The notes under the pieces are model-generated. The model saw only the letters and a program-made list of their open reading frames with translations. It was not told where the DNA came from and made no database searches. This document shows, piece after piece, positions 39,387 to 48,596 of a stretch of 64,000 nt of DNA. Source of the DNA: Massilia sp. PAMC28688 (lineage in GTDB: Bacteria; Pseudomonadota; Gammaproteobacteria; Burkholderiales; Burkholderiaceae_D); contig NZ_CP080378.1 of assembly GCF_019443445.1 (NCBI RefSeq), forward strand, positions 2,356,001-2,420,000, in the 5' to 3' direction. The stretch's first letter is position 1. The number at the start of each line of letters is the position of its first letter. The position numbers and the translations under genes were made by a program.

Positions 39387-40619
39387 ATGGAATTGATGGA
39401 CAAGCTGGAAATTCTCGCGGACGCGGCCAAATACGACGCTTCCTGCGCCAGCAGCGGGGCGCCCAAGCGCACGTCAGAAGGCAAGGATGGCATTGGCGCC
39501 ACCAATGGCATGGGCATTTGCCACAGCTATACGCCGGACGGGCGCTGCGTGTCCCTGCTCAAGATCTTGCTCACCAATTTCTGCGTGTACGATTGCCAAT
39601 ATTGCGTCAACCGCCGCACTTCCAACGTGCCGCGTGCGCGCTTTTCCGTCGACGAAGTGGTCAAGCTCACGGTCGACTTTTACCTGCGCAATTACATCGA
39701 TGGCCTGTTCCTCAGTTCCGGCATCATCCAGTCGTCCGATTACACCATGGAGCAGCTGGTGGCCATTGCACGCCAGCTGCGCGAGGTCCATCACTTCCGC
39801 GGTTACATCCACCTCAAGACCATTCCGGACGCGGACCCGGCCCTGATTGCCGCCGCCGGCAAGTATGCCGACCGGCTCAGCGTCAATATCGAGCTGCCGA
39901 CCGAAGGCAGCATCGAGCGCCTGGCGCCTGAAAAGAACGTCCATACCATCAAGCTGGCCATGGGGTCCATTCGCCGCAAGCTTGACGAAAAGGCGGAAGA
40001 ACCCAGGTCGCCCACCTTTGCCCCGGCCGGGCAGAGCACGCAAATGATCGTGGGCGCGGACGCCAGCGACGACAAGACCATCCTGTCCACCGCCCAGACC
40101 CTGTATGGCAGCTACAAGCTCAAGCGCGTGTATTACTCGGCCTTCAGCCCCATCCCGCAAAGCCCGGGCACGGTACCGCTGGCGCCGCCGCCCATGCAGC
40201 GCGAGCATCGCCTGTACCAGGCCGACTTCCTCATGCGCGGCTACGGCTTCCAGGCGGGCGAACTGTTGCCTGCCGCCGGCAACCTGGCGCTGGACATCGA
40301 TCCCAAGCTGGCCTGGGCACTGTCGCACCGCGAACATTTTCCGCTGGACTTGAACATGGCCGAGGAAAGCATGATCGCGCGCGTGCCCGGCATTGGCCTG
40401 CGCAATGCCAAACGCCTGGTGGAGCTGCGCCGCCTGCGCCGCATCCGCTACGCCGACCTCACGCGCCTGCGCTGCAGCATGAAGAAAATCGCGCCCTTCA
40501 TCGTCACGGCCGACTACCGCCCCGCCGCCGATACCACCGCCTCGGAAGTGCTGCGCCGCTCCATGGCCGAACATTCCCCCAGACAGCTCGATCTATGGGC
40601 GGAACTGCAGGCAGCCTGA
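39387..40619 (+). CDS. Putative DNA repair/modification radical SAM protein (SplB-like, UDG-linked)
   Basis: 410 residues. The radical SAM cluster is Cys66-x3-Cys70-x2-Cys73 (NFCVYDCQYC). The TIM-barrel portion includes FYLRNYIDGLFLSSGI and GYIHLKTIPDAD. Residues about 325-365 form helix-hairpin-helix-like DNA-binding sequence (IARVPGIGLRNAKRLVELRRLRRI). This matches the family I know as TIGR03916, named for its genomic link to uracil-DNA glycosylase-like genes. Its stop overlaps the next gene's ATG by one base (TGATG). A LexA box precedes it. The reaction is not known to me; repair of a DNA base lesion, as in spore photoproduct lyase, is inferred. Confidence 0.88.
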   Translation: MELMDKLEILADAAKYDASCASSGAPKRTSEGKDGIGATNGMGICHSYTPDGRCVSLLKILLTNFCVYDCQYCVNRRTSNVPRARFSVDEVVKLTVDFYLRNYIDGLFLSSGIIQSSDYTMEQLVAIARQLREVHHFRGYIHLKTIPDADPALIAAAGKYADRLSVNIELPTEGSIERLAPEKNVHTIKLAMGSIRRKLDEKAEEPRSPTFAPAGQSTQMIVGADASDDKTILSTAQTLYGSYKLKRVYYSAFSPIPQSPGTVPLAPPPMQREHRLYQADFLMRGYGFQAGELLPAAGNLALDIDPKLAWALSHREHFPLDLNMAEESMIARVPGIGLRNAKRLVELRRLRRIRYADLTRLRCSMKKIAPFIVTADYRPAADTTASEVLRRSMAEHSPRQLDLWAELQAA

Positions 40620-42070
40620 TGAGCGGTTCAGGCGCCGCCGCCACCGTGGCCGCAGGCCGTCCGGTGCTGGTCCATTCGTTTGACGAGTGGCGCACGGCAG
40701 CGCGCGACCTGCTCGGCCATCACGTGCCGCCGCATGCGGTGCAGTGGATTTCGCAAAAAGACGGCGGCGACCTGTTTGCGCATGCCGAGGAACCGCAAGG
40801 CGCGCCCGCAGTCAAACGGGGAAGCCCCACGGTGCGCATCTCGCGCAAGCTCATGGACATGCTGCAGACGGCCGCCTGCTGCCGGGTGCCCAACCGCTGG
40901 GCCTTCCTGTACCTGGTGCTGTGGCGCTGGCAGCAGGGCGAGCACGATGTCATTTCACCGGCCGACGAAGATGGCGCCAAGCTGACGTCCATGGTCAAGG
41001 CAGTCAAGCGCGAGGAGCATGACATGCATGCCTACATCCGTTTTCGGGAACGGCACGAACAGGCCGGGCCACCGCGCTTTGTCGCCTGGTTCGAGCCCGG
41101 TCACGATGTGCTGCCCCAGGTGGCGCAGCACTTCGCCGCGCGCATGGGGCGCGTCACCTGGATGATTGCCACGCCCGAGGCCAGCGTCATGTGGGATGGC
41201 ACCACGCTGCACAGCACCGGCCCCCTCATGCGCGGCCCGGAAGACATCGATGACGCCGGCGAAGCGCTGTGGCTCACTTATTACCGCAGCATCTTCAACC
41301 CGGCCCGCCTCAATGCCGAACTCATGCACGGCCATATTCCATCGCGCTTCTGGAAAAACCTGCCCGAGGGCGCCATCGTGCCCGCAATGGTGACGCAGGC
41401 CGCGGCCGGTGCGCGCAAGGTGGGCCAGACCCGCAGCGTGGGCGAGCGCGGCGGCACCGTGATTCCCATTGCGCCCGACAAGGCCCAGCCCCAGCGCGAT
41501 ACCCCCAGCACGCTTGACGCCTGCCGCCGCTGCGAGCTGTGGCAGGATGCCACCCAGGCAGTGCCGGGCGTGGGGCCGGAGACGGCCGCCATCATGCTGG
41601 TGGGCGAGCAGCCGGGCGACCAGGAAGACCTGGCCGGCGAGCCGTTCGTGGGGCCGGCCGGGCAGCTGCTTGCGCGCGCCATGCAGGATGCGCAGGTCGA
41701 GCGCGGCGCCATTTATCTCACCAATGCGGTCAAGCACTTCAAGTGGGAGCCGCGCGGCAAGCGGCGCATGCACAAGACCCCGGCCCAGCGCGAGGTGGAA
41801 GCCTGCAGCTACTGGCTCGACAGCGAGCTGGCCCAGGTGCAGCCGAAGGTGATCGTGGCGCTGGGCAGCACGGCGCTCAAGGCCGTGACGGGCAATCCCC
41901 ATGCCACGCTCAAGGATGTGCTCGGAAAACCGTTCATGCACCAGGGCCGCTGGATCGTGACGGTCTACCACCCGTCCTACATCCTGCGGGTGCCGGGCGA
42001 GGACATGAAGGCCCAGGCCTTTGAGGTCATGGTGGCCGGTTTGCGCGAGGCGCGGCAGCTGGGGCTGTGA
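40619..42070 (+). CDS. DUF4130-type domain fused to a UdgX-like uracil-DNA glycosylase
   Basis: 483 residues in two halves. Residues about 15-270 match the DUF4130/TIGR03915 'DNA metabolism' domain found beside radical SAM partners. Residues about 298-483 are a UDG-superfamily glycosylase: iron-sulfur-type Cys302/Cys305 (ACRRCELWQDATQAV) and Cys396, catalytic motif GEQPGDQEDLAGEPFVGPAGQ, NAVKHFKW, KRRMHKTP at 381-388 and HPSYILR at 451-457. The KRRMH loop corresponds to the KRRIH loop of mycobacterial UdgX, whose His covalently traps uracil-DNA; here that is His385. The start at 40619 overlaps the radical SAM stop. Confidence 0.88.
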   Translation: MSGSGAAATVAAGRPVLVHSFDEWRTAARDLLGHHVPPHAVQWISQKDGGDLFAHAEEPQGAPAVKRGSPTVRISRKLMDMLQTAACCRVPNRWAFLYLVLWRWQQGEHDVISPADEDGAKLTSMVKAVKREEHDMHAYIRFRERHEQAGPPRFVAWFEPGHDVLPQVAQHFAARMGRVTWMIATPEASVMWDGTTLHSTGPLMRGPEDIDDAGEALWLTYYRSIFNPARLNAELMHGHIPSRFWKNLPEGAIVPAMVTQAAAGARKVGQTRSVGERGGTVIPIAPDKAQPQRDTPSTLDACRRCELWQDATQAVPGVGPETAAIMLVGEQPGDQEDLAGEPFVGPAGQLLARAMQDAQVERGAIYLTNAVKHFKWEPRGKRRMHKTPAQREVEACSYWLDSELAQVQPKVIVALGSTALKAVTGNPHATLKDVLGKPFMHQGRWIVTVYHPSYILRVPGEDMKAQAFEVMVAGLREARQLGL

Positions 42071-42087
42071 TGGCGCGCCAGCAGACT

Positions 42088-43431
42088 TTACTGCGCCGCC
42101 TGCCGGTGATGCCACGCCAGCAGGGCGTCAATCAGGCCGCGCCGGTTGACGGGATCATCGGGCAAGACGATATCCGGCGCCAGCAGGGGCTGGGCCTGGG
42201 GTCCTGCCGGACGTTCCAGCACCATGCGCGGCACCACCAGTGTCAAGCCTGAATGCGGCAGCGTACGTACCTGGGTGCCACCGCTTTGACGCGTACGCGC
42301 ATAGCCGCGCTCGCCCACCAGCTTGCCAAATCCAAAGTCCTGCATCACATTGGCAAACAGCACGGCCGATGAATACGTCATGCGTCCCACCAGCACGTAG
42401 GTCTGTCCCGTGAAACGCAGCGGATTGGCCAGCTCCGGCGGATGCCACTTGTGATGGTCGGCGCGCACCACGCTGCCCAGGGCTTCCGCGGCGCTGTCGC
42501 GCCCGGCGATGACTTTCTTGATATAGCTGGAGGTGTGGCGATAAGGCTTGCTGGCCAGATACGGCAAGATACCCTCTTTCCACAGAGCGTCATCGCCGCC
42601 CCCGTTCTGGCGCACGTCAATGATCAGCACGGTGGCGCCGCTTGCCTGCATGCGGGCAAAGGCCGCCCTGGTAAAGGCCAGGAAGCGCCGGGGATCTTCC
42701 GCCATGAAGGCGCTGACGGTTAGCAGCGCCGCGCCGCCTGGCAAGATATCGAAGCGGAACAGATGCTCAAAGTCTTCCTTGAGGGCTTCGGGCAGCGCGC
42801 CGCTGGCCGCGACCTGGACCAATCCCTTGCCCGCGATTTCGATCTGGAAGCTGGGCGGGGCACCAAACATTTTCCAGTAGGGGAGCCACATGCGCCACGA
42901 CAAATGATTGGCGCGAAAGCCTTCGCTGTCGCCGGCTGCGCGGGCCAGGAGCGTGCGCACCACCTGCTGCGCAGGCTGCCCGTTGATGCGGGTGATCGCA
43001 GCGCCCGCGTAGGCGGTGCTGCCGCCGCCGAGCGCGCTGCGGATGCGCAGCGTGGCATCGGGTTCGACCACCACTTCGAACGGAAACAGCTTGCCGCCTG
43101 CATCCAGATGGGCCCGCGTCTGCCCCATGACGTCGGGCACGGTGACCTGCATATGGGCGTCCGCAAAGGCGGGGTTCAGCGTGGCGAACGCGGCCCATGC
43201 CTGCTCGCGCGACAGCGGGACAGTGAGCTGCTCGCCGACGCGCGCCATGGCCTGCGCAATATCGCCGCCCTGGCCGGCAAACCCTGGGTCGGGATGGATC
43301 AGGGCCATGTGCGACTGGATCTCCGCCAGGTCTTCGCCCAGCTGCGCGGCGGACAACAGCGGCGTCTGGCCGACGGCGGGCGGCGCCGGCAGTGACAACA
43401 GGGACAACAGCAGAAATACGGTCAGGCGCAT
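42088..43431 (-). CDS. Secreted S41-family peptidase
   Basis: 447 residues with a signal peptide (MRLTVFLLLSLLSLPAPPAVGQ). A PDZ-like middle (AYAGAAITRINGQPAQQVV) precedes the S41 catalytic core. The core has VLIIDVRQNGGGDDALW and the candidate nucleophile Ser in VGRMTYSSAVLFANVM. C-terminal-processing-like tail proteases cleave periplasmic proteins. This one resembles the stand-alone S41 group more than Prc. It is convergent with the UDG-fusion gene and monocistronic. Confidence 0.84.
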   Translation of the reverse strand: MRLTVFLLLSLLSLPAPPAVGQTPLLSAAQLGEDLAEIQSHMALIHPDPGFAGQGGDIAQAMARVGEQLTVPLSREQAWAAFATLNPAFADAHMQVTVPDVMGQTRAHLDAGGKLFPFEVVVEPDATLRIRSALGGGSTAYAGAAITRINGQPAQQVVRTLLARAAGDSEGFRANHLSWRMWLPYWKMFGAPPSFQIEIAGKGLVQVAASGALPEALKEDFEHLFRFDILPGGAALLTVSAFMAEDPRRFLAFTRAAFARMQASGATVLIIDVRQNGGGDDALWKEGILPYLASKPYRHTSSYIKKVIAGRDSAAEALGSVVRADHHKWHPPELANPLRFTGQTYVLVGRMTYSSAVLFANVMQDFGFGKLVGERGYARTRQSGGTQVRTLPHSGLTLVVPRMVLERPAGPQAQPLLAPDIVLPDDPVNRRGLIDALLAWHHRQAAQ

Positions 43432-43681
43432 GGAGGCTTTCGAAAAGGTTGTCAGAACCGTTTAGCAATTGCTGTGCCAACGGCTGAGGTAGACTGCTGC
43501 CCTTGAGCCGGCTGGGCGCGGGCACGGTGCCAGCGTCCGCGGTCGTCCGCGCCGCAGCCCGCGGACGGCCGCGCGCGCTTCGTGCTTCATACCCGCGGCG
43601 CCGCCGTTCGTCGCCTTGAGCGTGGCGGCCCGGCGGGAACGCCGTACAGTGGGCGCCTGATCGAACCGAACGGAGAATGAC

Positions 43682-44899
43682 ATGTGGAACAAATTGGTTG
43701 CGCGCCATCGCCGATGGGAACAAGACAGCATGCGCATGCTGGAACGCCCCGGCGACGCCGCCACCCTGGCGCCCGGCCCGCGCCAGCGGATGCATGCCAA
43801 GGTGCCGAAGCTGTCCGACATCGAACGCATGCAGCTGCGCAACTTCATTTACAAGTACCGTGGATGGCGCTCGTATGCGTGGATCGCGGCCATGATGATG
43901 CTGTGTTCCCTGTTTGGCGTGCTCGTCCATTATTTCATGCCGGACCGGAAACTTATCAATACGATCGTGGTGGCCAATCTGGGCGGTCTTGGCATCGCGT
44001 TGAGCTTTGTCCTCTCCTGGTTCAACTACCGGCAGCTGGCCCGCAAGCCGGCCCGCGTCGGCTTGTTCATGGCCGCCTGCCTCGCGGTGGGCGTTCTCGT
44101 TGGCGCCGCCTTGCGCGGCATGGAGCGGGGCCTCACCCTGAGCGAAGTGCTGAATTCGGAGTCGGTGCAATTTTCCCTGGGACTGGTGGCCGGCACCCTG
44201 TCGATCATGGTGCCGCTGGCCATGATTGCCATGTGGCGCAACCAGCAGTACGAAGCCCTGACCGCGACAATGCAGCTGGAAGCGGAGCGCGAACGCTCGG
44301 CGCGCATCATGAGCGAATCGCAGCTGCGCTTGCTGCGAGCCCAGATTGAACCGCATTTCCTGTTCAATACGCTGGGTGCAGTCCAGCAACTGGCACAGGA
44401 CACGGCGCCGCGCGCGGCCGAACTGACGGCCAACCTGATTGCCTTCCTGCGCTCCAGCCTGGACGGCATGCGGCGCGATACAGTGACGCTGCGTGACGAT
44501 TTTGCGCTGGTGGAAGCTTACCTCCAGGTCATGCAAATGCGCATGGGAACACGCCTGCGCTACCGGCTGGATCTGCCCGCCGCGCTGGCGGCGCAGGAAG
44601 TGCCCAGCATGATGCTGCTGACGCTGGCCGAAAATGCCATCAAGCATGGCCTGGAACCGGCCCTGCGCGGGGGCGAGATGACCGTCAGCGCGGCGCTGGA
44701 ACAGGGCGTGCTGCATCTGTCGGTGCGCGACAGCGGGGTGGGCCTGTCTGCCCAGCCCGGCAATGGCGAAGGGCTGGCCAATATCCGCCAGCGCCTGCAA
44801 CTCGCTTATGGCAACGCGGCCAGCCTGGCGCTTACCGAAATGGACGCCGGCGGCGTGGCAGCCGATATCCTGTTACCTCTCGAGCGGACCAGCGCATGA
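43682..44899 (+). CDS. LytS/YehU-type sensor histidine kinase
   Basis: 405 residues. Four transmembrane helices lie at about residues 60-185, then a coiled segment, then the His_kinase family domain with phospho-acceptor His225 in AQIEPHFLFNTL. The ATPase domain has LAENAIKHGLEPA (N-box) and GNGEGLANIRQRL (G-box). The N-terminus is hydrophilic and Arg-rich. GGAG is seven bases upstream of the ATG. Its stop overlaps the downstream response-regulator ATG, forming a two-component pair. Confidence 0.88.
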   Translation: MWNKLVARHRRWEQDSMRMLERPGDAATLAPGPRQRMHAKVPKLSDIERMQLRNFIYKYRGWRSYAWIAAMMMLCSLFGVLVHYFMPDRKLINTIVVANLGGLGIALSFVLSWFNYRQLARKPARVGLFMAACLAVGVLVGAALRGMERGLTLSEVLNSESVQFSLGLVAGTLSIMVPLAMIAMWRNQQYEALTATMQLEAERERSARIMSESQLRLLRAQIEPHFLFNTLGAVQQLAQDTAPRAAELTANLIAFLRSSLDGMRRDTVTLRDDFALVEAYLQVMQMRMGTRLRYRLDLPAALAAQEVPSMMLLTLAENAIKHGLEPALRGGEMTVSAALEQGVLHLSVRDSGVGLSAQPGNGEGLANIRQRLQLAYGNAASLALTEMDAGGVAADILLPLERTSA

Positions 44900-45645
44900 C
44901 TACCAGAATCCTGATTGCCGAAGATGAACCGCTGATGCGCGAACGCCTGCTGAGCATGCTGGCAGCGCAGTGGCCCGCGGCGCAAGTGGTGATGACAGCC
45001 GAAAATGGCGTGGATGCCTGGGACGGCTACCTGGAGCACGAGCCCGATGTCGTGTTCCTTGACATCCGTATGCCCGGCCTGTCCGGACTGGAAGTGGCGG
45101 GGCGCATCGGCAAGGGCGCGCACGTGGTGTTCGTGACCGCTTACGACCAGTACGCGATCGATGCCTTCGATGCCGGCGCCGTCGACTACCTGCTCAAGCC
45201 CGTGGAGCCGGAGCGGCTGGCGCGCGCCATCGAGCGCATCCGCGCACGCCTGGCCGCCCCGCCGGCCGACCTGGGCGACCTGCTGCGCCACCTGCAGGCG
45301 CGGCTGCCGCAGGCGCCCACGGAAAAGATGAAGTGGATCAAGGCCACCGTGGGCAAGCAGATTCGCCTGATTGATGTGCAGGATGTCCTGTTTTTCCAGT
45401 CCGACACCAAGTACACGCGCATCGTGCTGCGCGACTACGAAGCCCTGGTAAAGATCCCGCTCAAGGACTTGCTGGCCGGCCTGGACGCCGAGCTGTTCTG
45501 GCAGATTCATCGCGCCACGGTCGTCAACGTCAAGGCCATCGGCGCCGTGGAACGGGTGGATGCGGAGCGGCTCGAAGTGCTGGTGCGCGGCAGCAGCGAA
45601 AAGCTGCCGGTCAGCCGTACCTTCGCCCACCTGTTCCGCGACTAG
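44896..45645 (+). CDS. LytTR-family response regulator
   Basis: 249 residues. An N-terminal receiver has acidic pocket AEDEP and phospho-acceptor Asp56 (DVVFLDIRMPGLSG). The C-terminal half is a LytTR DNA-binding domain (WIKATVGKQIRLIDVQDVLFFQSDTKYTRIV, FWQIHRATVVNVKAI). LytTR regulators commonly control envelope, competence or surface-polysaccharide genes. Target genes are not evident here. The start overlaps the sensor-kinase stop (ATGA). Confidence 0.92.
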   Translation: MTTRILIAEDEPLMRERLLSMLAAQWPAAQVVMTAENGVDAWDGYLEHEPDVVFLDIRMPGLSGLEVAGRIGKGAHVVFVTAYDQYAIDAFDAGAVDYLLKPVEPERLARAIERIRARLAAPPADLGDLLRHLQARLPQAPTEKMKWIKATVGKQIRLIDVQDVLFFQSDTKYTRIVLRDYEALVKIPLKDLLAGLDAELFWQIHRATVVNVKAIGAVERVDAERLEVLVRGSSEKLPVSRTFAHLFRD

Positions 45646-45655
45646 GAAACAGGCG

Positions 45656-45685
45656 AAAAAAAAGCCAGCCGACAGCGGCTGGCTT
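45656..45685 (-). terminator. Rho-independent terminator of the TonB receptor gene
   Basis: AAGCCAGCCG (45662-45671) and CGGCTGGCTT (45676-45685) make a perfect 10-bp stem with an ACAG loop. Eight A on the plus strand (45656-45663) give the T-tract for minus-strand transcription. It lies 20 bp past the TonB receptor stop. Confidence 0.85.
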
Positions 45686-45704
45686 GCTGCAGTGACGCTG
45701 GTGC

Positions 45705-48242
45705 TTAGAAGCGATAGCTCAGTGCCACGTTGAAAATGCGTCCCAGCTGGCTGAAATGCGAACCGTCATAGGTGGTGATCGGATAGCGGCCGTTAAAGGT
45801 GATCAGGTCCGACTGCTCCTGGCGGAAGGTGCCATAGTCGACAATTGCCGTGCTGTCCAGCTTGGCCTGGCCGGCTGCATTGAGCGCCTTGAACTCCCAC
45901 TTCGGTTTGACGTCAAACACATTGTTCACATTGAACGTGAGCGTCATGCGCTCGTTGATGTTGTAGTTGATCGCAAAGTCGGTCACGGTGCGGGTCTTGA
46001 ACTCGGTCTTGAGGTCGGGGTCAATGCCGGCCTGGTAGAACGTGGTCGGGCCGAACACGGTGTTGTTGAGCGAGAAGTTCACCTTGGCATAGTCCAGGTC
46101 GACGCCAATGATGTTCTTGTGCTTGGGACGCGAGGTGAAGATCAGCGCTTCCTGGGTCACGTCCAGCACCGACTGGCCCGAGGCCGCCACGTCAGGGATA
46201 TCGTTGACCTTGCCCTTGCGCTCGTTCTTGAGCGTGTAGTTGCCGGACCAGTTAAAGGTCGCCTTGCCGCCGGCCAGGCTCATGTTCTTGCGCGAGAACA
46301 CGTAGTCGACACCGGAAGTCTTGCTGTCGAGGGCATTGCTGAAGTAGCTCAGCGATACGAGGTCGAGCGTGTCCAGCGTGGCGTCCACCTTGCTGCCCGG
46401 GATGGTTGGATCGGTACGATAGATCTCGTTACCCAGCACGATCCGGTCTTTCATCTCGATATTGTAATAGTCGAGCGTCATGCTGGTATTGCGGTCCGGC
46501 TGCACGCCCAGGCCCAGGGTCAGGCTCTTGGACTTCTCGGCCTTCAGGCGTTCCACCTCAAGCAGGCGGGCCGCCGGCGAAACGTTGTTGACCAGGCCCG
46601 ACACCTTGATGCCTTCACCGGCCACGAAGGAATATTGCGCCTTCTGGGTATAGATCTGGTGCAGCGACGGCGCGCGGAAGCCGGACGACAGCGAACCGCG
46701 CAGGGTTACTTTATCGTTGAGCTTGAAGCGGCTGCTCAGCTTGCCCACGGTGGCATTGCCGAAGTCGCTGTAGTTCTCGTAGCGGCCCGTGATATCGACC
46801 AGGAAACGCTCGGTGATGTCGATGTTGCTGCCGACATAGGCGCCATAATTGCGGCGATTGAAGGTGCCTGCGTTGCGCGCCTCGTTGCCGACATACGAGT
46901 CGGCGCCGCCGTTTTCGTAGGATGCCGCATCGCCGGCCTCGACTTCAAACTGTTCCCAGCGCGCTTCGGCGCCGTAGTACACATTGACCTTGTCGGTGAT
47001 TTGCTTGCTCAGGTCGGCATTGAACACGGTGTGATAGAAGTTCACGCCGCCGCCGCTGAAGCTGGTGGGCGACGCCGCGCCCATGCGCTGGTTGACGGTA
47101 TTGCCGACCAGGTAATTCTGCTCGTTGCCGCCAAAGGTGATGCTGATGTCCGAAGACCAGCCCATCATCTCGCCCTTGATGCCGGCGGTGCCGTTGAAAT
47201 CGGTCAGCTTGCCGTCAAGCGTGGGGCCGTAGCCGATGTAAGGGGAGCCCGCCGGGGTCAGCTTGCCCGAATCGGTGGGCTGCCAGTAAGGGGTGCGGTA
47301 GTTGGCGAAGCTGTTGACATCCTTGCGCATGTAGGCAAAGTTACCGTAGGCGCGCTGGCCATCTTCCAGGTCGATGCCCGCGTTGACCAGGATCTTGGCG
47401 GCCTTGGTTTCGGGCGAGCCGTTAATGTTGCGGCCGTCGGGATACACATCGAGGAAGCGCCGGACTTCTTCCTCGGACACGCCAAAGGTGGCAGCTTCGC
47501 CGCCCACGCTCAGCGGACCGGAGCGGCTGGCCAATCCCACCTTGGAAACGTCGAGGGTGTAGTTGACGAAACCGCGGCCGTTCAGGCTCATGCCATTGTT
47601 GATGCTGATGGCGCCCATCTTGCCGTCGCCTTCGCCCGTTACACCGGCACGCAGGGTCATGGCGCCTTCGGTCGGGCTGTCCTTGAGAATGATATTGACC
47701 ACGCCGGCAATGGCGTCCGAGCCATACTGGGCCGAAGCGCCGTCACGCAGCACTTCAATGCGCTTGATGGCGTCCGGCGAAATGGCGGAAATATCGGAGC
47801 CGCTTTCACCGCGGCCCGGCGAAGTCTGGGCATAGACGAGCGCGCTGGAATTCTTGCGCTTGCCGTTAATGAGGATCAGGGCGCGGCTGGGGCCCATGTT
47901 ACGGATTTCGTAAGGGTCGAGCATGGAGGTGGCATCGTTAACCGGGGTCTGCACGGTATTGAACGATGGGACGCGGAAACCCAGCGCCTTGTCCAGGGTG
48001 TACTGGCCGCTCTTGGTGAGTTCCTTGGCGGCCAGGATATCGACCGGTACGGCCGCGTCGACCACGGTACGCTGGGAACCCCGGCTGCCGGTGGCGACAA
48101 TGGTGACTTTCTGCACATCGTCAGTGCTCGCTTCGGCCGCAACTGGTGCCGGCGCTGCTTGTGGCGCGCTCGTGTCCTGGGCGGCGGCGACGCCGCTGCA
48201 AAGCATGAGTACTGCGATGTGAATGGCTGTTGCTTTTGTCAT
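45705..48242 (-). CDS. TonB-dependent outer membrane receptor
   Basis: 845 residues. A signal peptide ends near GVAAAQ. The TonB-box-like region is around DDVQKVTIVATGSR. The plug domain includes VPVDILAAKELTKSGQYTLDKAL, RALILINGKRKNSSAL and IKRIEVLRDGASAQYGSDAIAGVVNIIL, and the barrel ends with the C-terminal aromatic FNVALSYRF. The plug resembles those of broad TonB receptors for siderophores, vitamins or glycans; ligand not identifiable. It depends on an ExbB-ExbD-TonB complex, for which 18032-19158 could be one. Confidence 0.93.
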   Translation of the reverse strand: MTKATAIHIAVLMLCSGVAAAQDTSAPQAAPAPVAAEASTDDVQKVTIVATGSRGSQRTVVDAAVPVDILAAKELTKSGQYTLDKALGFRVPSFNTVQTPVNDATSMLDPYEIRNMGPSRALILINGKRKNSSALVYAQTSPGRGESGSDISAISPDAIKRIEVLRDGASAQYGSDAIAGVVNIILKDSPTEGAMTLRAGVTGEGDGKMGAISINNGMSLNGRGFVNYTLDVSKVGLASRSGPLSVGGEAATFGVSEEEVRRFLDVYPDGRNINGSPETKAAKILVNAGIDLEDGQRAYGNFAYMRKDVNSFANYRTPYWQPTDSGKLTPAGSPYIGYGPTLDGKLTDFNGTAGIKGEMMGWSSDISITFGGNEQNYLVGNTVNQRMGAASPTSFSGGGVNFYHTVFNADLSKQITDKVNVYYGAEARWEQFEVEAGDAASYENGGADSYVGNEARNAGTFNRRNYGAYVGSNIDITERFLVDITGRYENYSDFGNATVGKLSSRFKLNDKVTLRGSLSSGFRAPSLHQIYTQKAQYSFVAGEGIKVSGLVNNVSPAARLLEVERLKAEKSKSLTLGLGVQPDRNTSMTLDYYNIEMKDRIVLGNEIYRTDPTIPGSKVDATLDTLDLVSLSYFSNALDSKTSGVDYVFSRKNMSLAGGKATFNWSGNYTLKNERKGKVNDIPDVAASGQSVLDVTQEALIFTSRPKHKNIIGVDLDYAKVNFSLNNTVFGPTTFYQAGIDPDLKTEFKTRTVTDFAINYNINERMTLTFNVNNVFDVKPKWEFKALNAAGQAKLDSTAIVDYGTFRQEQSDLITFNGRYPITTYDGSHFSQLGRIFNVALSYRF

Positions 48243-48596
48243 GAAATTTCCTTAGGCAATACGTTCTCGAAAAAAACCACATGGTTGTTATTGCGCCTCT
48301 GTGTGCGCTTGAAGCCATGGCGGGTTCGCCGCGCACGCTTCTTATTGTTGGCACCATCTCCGCCATTACTCGACCAGACACTGATAGCCCGTGCCTTCCC
48401 GTCAAGGTATGTCCATTGCCGCTAACAATGTATAGACACCTAGAAAAGTTGGCAATCCATTCCTTGTGTCGCTTTCAATAAGTGCAGAAATACAACGTCA
48501 GGCAATCGATAACAGTTACCAATTATTACTCCTCGAAAATGACTTCGTGCTTTAACATATTGACTACATTGCAACCATCTCGAAGGCCGCGATCTC
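48243..48596. other. Divergent intergenic region, no gene seen
   Basis: 354 bp between the divergent TonB receptor and GumN-like genes. It is AT-richer than the flanks and probably holds promoters for both, but I see no clear Fur box, riboswitch or repeat. No coding frame looks convincing. Confidence 0.5.

Noticed and set aside
45756..48425. 889-residue plus-strand open frame opposite the TonB receptor
   Set aside because: The minus strand encodes a full signal peptide, plug and barrel. The plus frame has low-complexity composition and no domain.
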